This document shows, one piece after another, positions 57,982 to 58,065 of a stretch of 58,065 nucleotides of DNA; position 1 is the stretch's first letter, and each line of letters opens with the position of its first letter. The notes beneath the pieces are model-generated. The model searched no databases. It saw nothing but the letters and a program-made list of their open reading frames with translations, and was not told the DNA's origin. The translations under genes and the position numbers were made by a program. This stretch comes from Afifellaceae bacterium (GTDB lineage: Bacteria > Pseudomonadota > Alphaproteobacteria > Rhizobiales > Afifellaceae), in contig JANQKG010000028.1 in assembly GCA_028281235.1 (NCBI GenBank), forward strand, positions 1 to 58,065, read 5' to 3'.

Positions 57982-58065
57982 TAGAGCGTTTTCGCGTAAG
58001 GTTGAATCACTCCAACGCTCTATCTCTTTGTTGGAGCAAGATCTTATCCGAAAAGTGGTGTCCAC
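57982..58065. repeat. Composite two-palindrome repeat (copy 4 of 4, cut by the window end)
   Basis: AGAGCGTTTTCGCGTAAGG and GAATCACTCCAACGCTCT form the first palindrome, followed by ATCTCTTTGTTGGAGCAAG and ATCTTATCCGAAAAGTGGTG. The second palindrome is incomplete because the window ends. Confidence 0.8.

Overview
The window is GC-rich DNA from the chromosome of an alphaproteobacterium, most likely of the order Hyphomicrobiales (Rhizobiales). The reasons are: an RcGTA-type gene transfer agent (GTA) locus; the feuPQ - ccmIEFH (cycHJKL) - degP - two-component pair - glnE - PleC-like kinase - pepN gene order known from rhizobia; DUF1127, Zur-type and YcgN genes; and intergenic palindromes of the GCATGATCTTATCCGAAAA type. 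No family or genus can be named from the sequence alone. No rRNA, tRNA or CRISPR array was seen.

Region by region. 1-4760 holds ordinary genes: a single-pass membrane protein, YcgN, a small unknown, a D,D-carboxypeptidase and a PhyH dioxygenase, with two tandem palindromic elements between the last two. 5031-25640 is a GTA-like structural cluster in canonical order: small and large terminase, portal, g3.5, protease, capsid, g6, g7, g8, tail tube, g10, g10.1, tape measure, distal tail, hub, NlpC/P60 peptidase, megatron and a DUF2793/beta-helix tail protein, then a holin-like gene. It is about 20 kb instead of the usual 14-15 kb because nearly every gene boundary carries repeats and three foreign pieces are inserted: a tandem set of three antisense small RNA genes with anti-Shine-Dalgarno motifs (6946-7540), an orphan nucleotidyltransferase-fold gene with a perfect 36-bp palindrome at its start (8891-10067), and an Xre/RES toxin-antitoxin pair (18945-19882).

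25769-42651 is envelope signalling and cytochrome c maturation: a FeuN-like small periplasmic protein, FeuP, FeuQ, a lipoprotein, CcmI-E-F-H joined by start/stop overlaps, DegP, a second two-component pair, GlnE, and a PleC/DivJ-type kinase on the other strand. 42772-52900 holds PepN, DUF1127 divergent from a LysR regulator, a NUDIX hydrolase, a zinc locus (znuC divergent from zur-znuA, with a Zur box between) that lacks znuB, FolD, and a divergent YHS-protein/TetR pair with a visible operator. 53095-57929 is catabolic or accessory: a DUF938 methyltransferase, a dimethylglycine/sarcosine dehydrogenase-like fusion, a ketopantoate reductase-family protein and a VOC protein.

The most unusual material is inside the GTA locus. 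A degenerate heptameric repeat family (GGGAGTA, GCGAATA, GGCAGTC) was seen only there; it forms long hairpins between genes and supplies stop codons for three structural genes. Two structural genes (protease and NlpC/P60) carry the same palindromic element just inside the 5' end of their reading frame, still in frame. The antisense small RNAs contain a 7-nt segment exactly complementary to the heptamer array that follows the portal gene. A regulatory link between these parts is a hypothesis, not a demonstrated system.
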